A stretch of DNA of 6,028 bases from contig DHIO01000052.1 of assembly GCA_002403855.1 (NCBI GenBank), forward strand, positions 97,309-103,336, in the 5' to 3' direction. The translations under genes and the position numbers were made by a program. Of this stretch, positions 4,772 through 6,028 are shown piece after piece. The notes under the pieces were generated by a model. The model worked only from the letters and a program-made list of their open reading frames with translations. It made no database searches and had not been told where the DNA came from. How positions within the stretch are numbered: the first letter of the stretch is position 1; every line of letters begins with the position of its first letter. The stretch is from Acidimicrobiia bacterium UBA4744 (GTDB taxonomy: Bacteria; Actinomycetota; Acidimicrobiia; Spongiisociales; UBA4744).

Positions 4772-6028
4772 CTACTGCCAGCTCAGTCCGTGCCACACGT
4801 CGCCGGACCACGAAGCTCCCGACCAGGAGGCACCGCTCCAGGAGGCACCGCTCCAGGAAGCACCGCTCCAGGAAGCACCGCTCCAGGAGGCGCCCGTCCA
4901 CGTGGAACCGTTCCAGTCGCCGCCGGACCACGAAGCACCGGCGGCGGAGAGCTGCGACCAGGAGGCCCCGTCCCAGGCCTGTCCGAAGATGTCCTGCTCA
5001 CCCTCCAGCGCCACTCCTTCGTCGAAGATGTGAGCGCTGCCCCGGGCCGCCTCCAGGCTGCCGGTGCCGGTAGACCAGTCGAACCTCTGGGTCTTCTTGG
5101 GAGCATTCTTCCAGAGGGCGGAATACAGATCGACCTCGCCTTCACCGGCGCAAATCGGATCCATCTTCTTGCTTCCCTCGGCGGTGCTCATCAGCAGGCC
5201 TTTGACCGCGTCCGGGGTCAATTCGGGTCGTTGCTGGAGGAGCAAAGCCACCACACCGGAAGTGACGGCAGCGGCTTGCGAGGTCCCGCTGCCCAGGAAC
5301 AGCCGGTTGGCCACCGTCGCTTCGGGAAAGTGCAGGTCGGCGTACGAACCGGGGTTGCGGAGGCTGACGATCGACCGGCCCGGGGCCAGCACATCCACAT
5401 GCCGCTCCGGCGTGCCGCAGCTCGAGAAATCGGCGACCGGATTTTTTCCCTTCATGTTCTGTCCGGCGGAGGCGCCGACGGCGATCACGAAAGGGTCGGT
5501 GGCCGGGTTGCGGAGTGGTGCGCCCGGGCCGTCGTTGCCGGCCGCCACCACCACCACGATCCCTGCTTTCCAGGCCTGTTCCACTGCGAAAGCCAGGGGA
5601 TCGACCTGGTAATCCTGAACGGCGTCCGTTCCGAACGCCAGATTGATGACCCTGATGTTCATGCCGTTGTCGTTGCGGTGCTGCACGACCCAGTCGAGGG
5701 CGGCAATCACCTGCGACACATCGGTGGCTCCCTGCGAATCCGCCACCTTGATGTTGACGATGCGGGCGTCCGGTGCAACCCCGATGAAGTGATCGTCGGC
5801 GTTGGCCAGCGTGATCTCTTTGACGGCATCGTCGCGTCCGGCGATGATGCCGGCCAGGTGGGTACCGTGGCCGTACGTGTCGAGGTACCGGAGATTGTCG
5901 GCTTGCGACTCGAAGGAAAGGTCGGGTCCGTTGATCACCTTGCCGGGGGCTGTCAACCCGTCGACCGGTACCACTCCCGAATCGATGAGGGCGATGTCGA
6001 TGCCTTGCCCGGTGTAGCCCTGCGTCCA
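4772..6028 (-). CDS. S8 family serine peptidase (subtilase) with C-terminal Trp-pentad repeats, N-terminus outside window
   Basis: This is a subtilisin-type endopeptidase, probably exported, although the signal peptide and propeptide lie beyond the window edge. The visible 418 residues start WTQGYTGQGIDIALIDSGV, giving the catalytic Asp at fragment residue 16. The catalytic His is residue 54 in YGHGTHLAGIIAGRD. The oxyanion Asn is residue 165 in VVAAGNDGPG. The nucleophile Ser is residue 250 in GSGTSQAAAVTSG. The usual GTSMAAP is GTSQAAA here, which I believe is common in this actinobacterial subgroup. Two cysteines (204 and 293) could form a disulfide. After the catalytic domain (to about residue 315) comes a linker, then a tail with 13 Trp residues in strict five-residue register (352-417). 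The protein ends GLSWQ with no LPxTG or membrane anchor. The stop lies 53 bases before the racemase. Substrate and biological role are unknown. Confidence 0.95.
   Translation of the reverse strand, partial: WTQGYTGQGIDIALIDSGVVPVDGLTAPGKVINGPDLSFESQADNLRYLDTYGHGTHLAGIIAGRDDAVKEITLANADDHFIGVAPDARIVNIKVADSQGATDVSQVIAALDWVVQHRNDNGMNIRVINLAFGTDAVQDYQVDPLAFAVEQAWKAGIVVVVAAGNDGPGAPLRNPATDPFVIAVGASAGQNMKGKNPVADFSSCGTPERHVDVLAPGRSIVSLRNPGSYADLHFPEATVANRLFLGSGTSQAAAVTSGVVALLLQQRPELTPDAVKGLLMSTAEGSKKMDPICAGEGEVDLYSALWKNAPKKTQRFDWSTGTGSLEAARGSAHIFDEGVALEGEQDIFGQAWDGASWSQLSAAGASWSGGDWNGSTWTGASWSGASWSGASWSGASWSGASWSGASWSGDVWHGLSWQ
4823..4897 (-). repeat. 15-bp tandem repeats inside the subtilase gene (GASWS units)
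   Basis: On the plus strand four consecutive 15-bp units start at 4823, 4838, 4853 and 4868. The first two are identical (CCAGGAGGCACCGCT). The next two are identical to each other and differ from the first pair by one base. A diverged fifth unit runs 4883-4897. Each unit encodes one pentapeptide of the GASWS type. Near-identity at the DNA level, including synonymous sites, points to recent slippage or recombination. The unit length is a multiple of three, so copy-number changes keep the gene in frame. Older, diverged pentads continue on both sides (4775-4978). Confidence 0.9.

Noticed and set aside
4823..4897. CRISPR-like array
   Set aside because: The units are 15 bp, directly abutting with no spacers, and encode an in-frame protein repeat.
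4719..4931. N-terminal extension of the racemase with Leu-Leu-Glu-Arg-Cys repeats
   Set aside because: This is an out-of-frame reading of the peptidase repeats. The family N-terminus (MQTIGLIGGM) starts exactly at 4718.
4245..5033. Long plus-strand open frame (262 codons) with Gln-Glu-Ala-Pro-Leu repeats
   Set aside because: It is the antisense of the racemase and of the 15-bp repeats in the subtilase. Repeats whose length is a multiple of three keep all frames open. It has no family motif, and the minus-strand genes are certain.

Overview
The window is a high-GC bacterial fragment in which every gene I can support lies on the minus strand. Reading in the direction of transcription (from high to low coordinates) the order is: an S8 serine peptidase lacking its N-terminus, an aspartate/glutamate-racemase-family protein, then nuoA, nuoB, nuoC, nuoD, nuoE and the first 89 codons of nuoF, cut by the window edge. 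Separate nuoC and nuoD genes, a NuoD with an N-terminal extension, frequent overlapping start/stop codons and the tryptophan-repeat tail on the subtilase all fit an actinobacterium, perhaps an uncultured Acidimicrobiia-like lineage. That placement is inference from gene style, not from a marker gene.

Right part (4772-6028): the secreted or surface subtilase carries Asp, His, Asn and Ser catalytic motifs and ends in a striking tail with tryptophan every fifth residue, encoded in part by 15-bp tandem repeats. A 53-bp gap leads to the racemase (4020-4718). That gene has no obvious ribosome binding site but a -10-like box 7 nt before its ATG, with a small palindrome next to it.

Middle and left (1-3870): a canonical-order respiratory complex I operon. 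NuoA is a membrane subunit. NuoB, C and D form the connecting/quinone module (N2 cluster and quinone pocket). NuoE and NuoF belong to the NADH-oxidising module. The junctions A/B, B/C and C/D are all TGATG overlaps and E/F is an ATGA overlap, so translation is probably coupled throughout. The only break is a 199-bp gap between nuoD and nuoE. It is filled with 7-bp-periodic repeats and several hairpins, one of which includes the nuoE Shine-Dalgarno sequence.

I see no RNA genes, CRISPR array, transposase or defence system, and no plus-strand gene I would defend. The most interesting non-routine signals are the repeat-filled nuoD-nuoE gap and the pentad Trp tail of the subtilase, which resembles the pentapeptide-repeat consensus with Trp at the central position.
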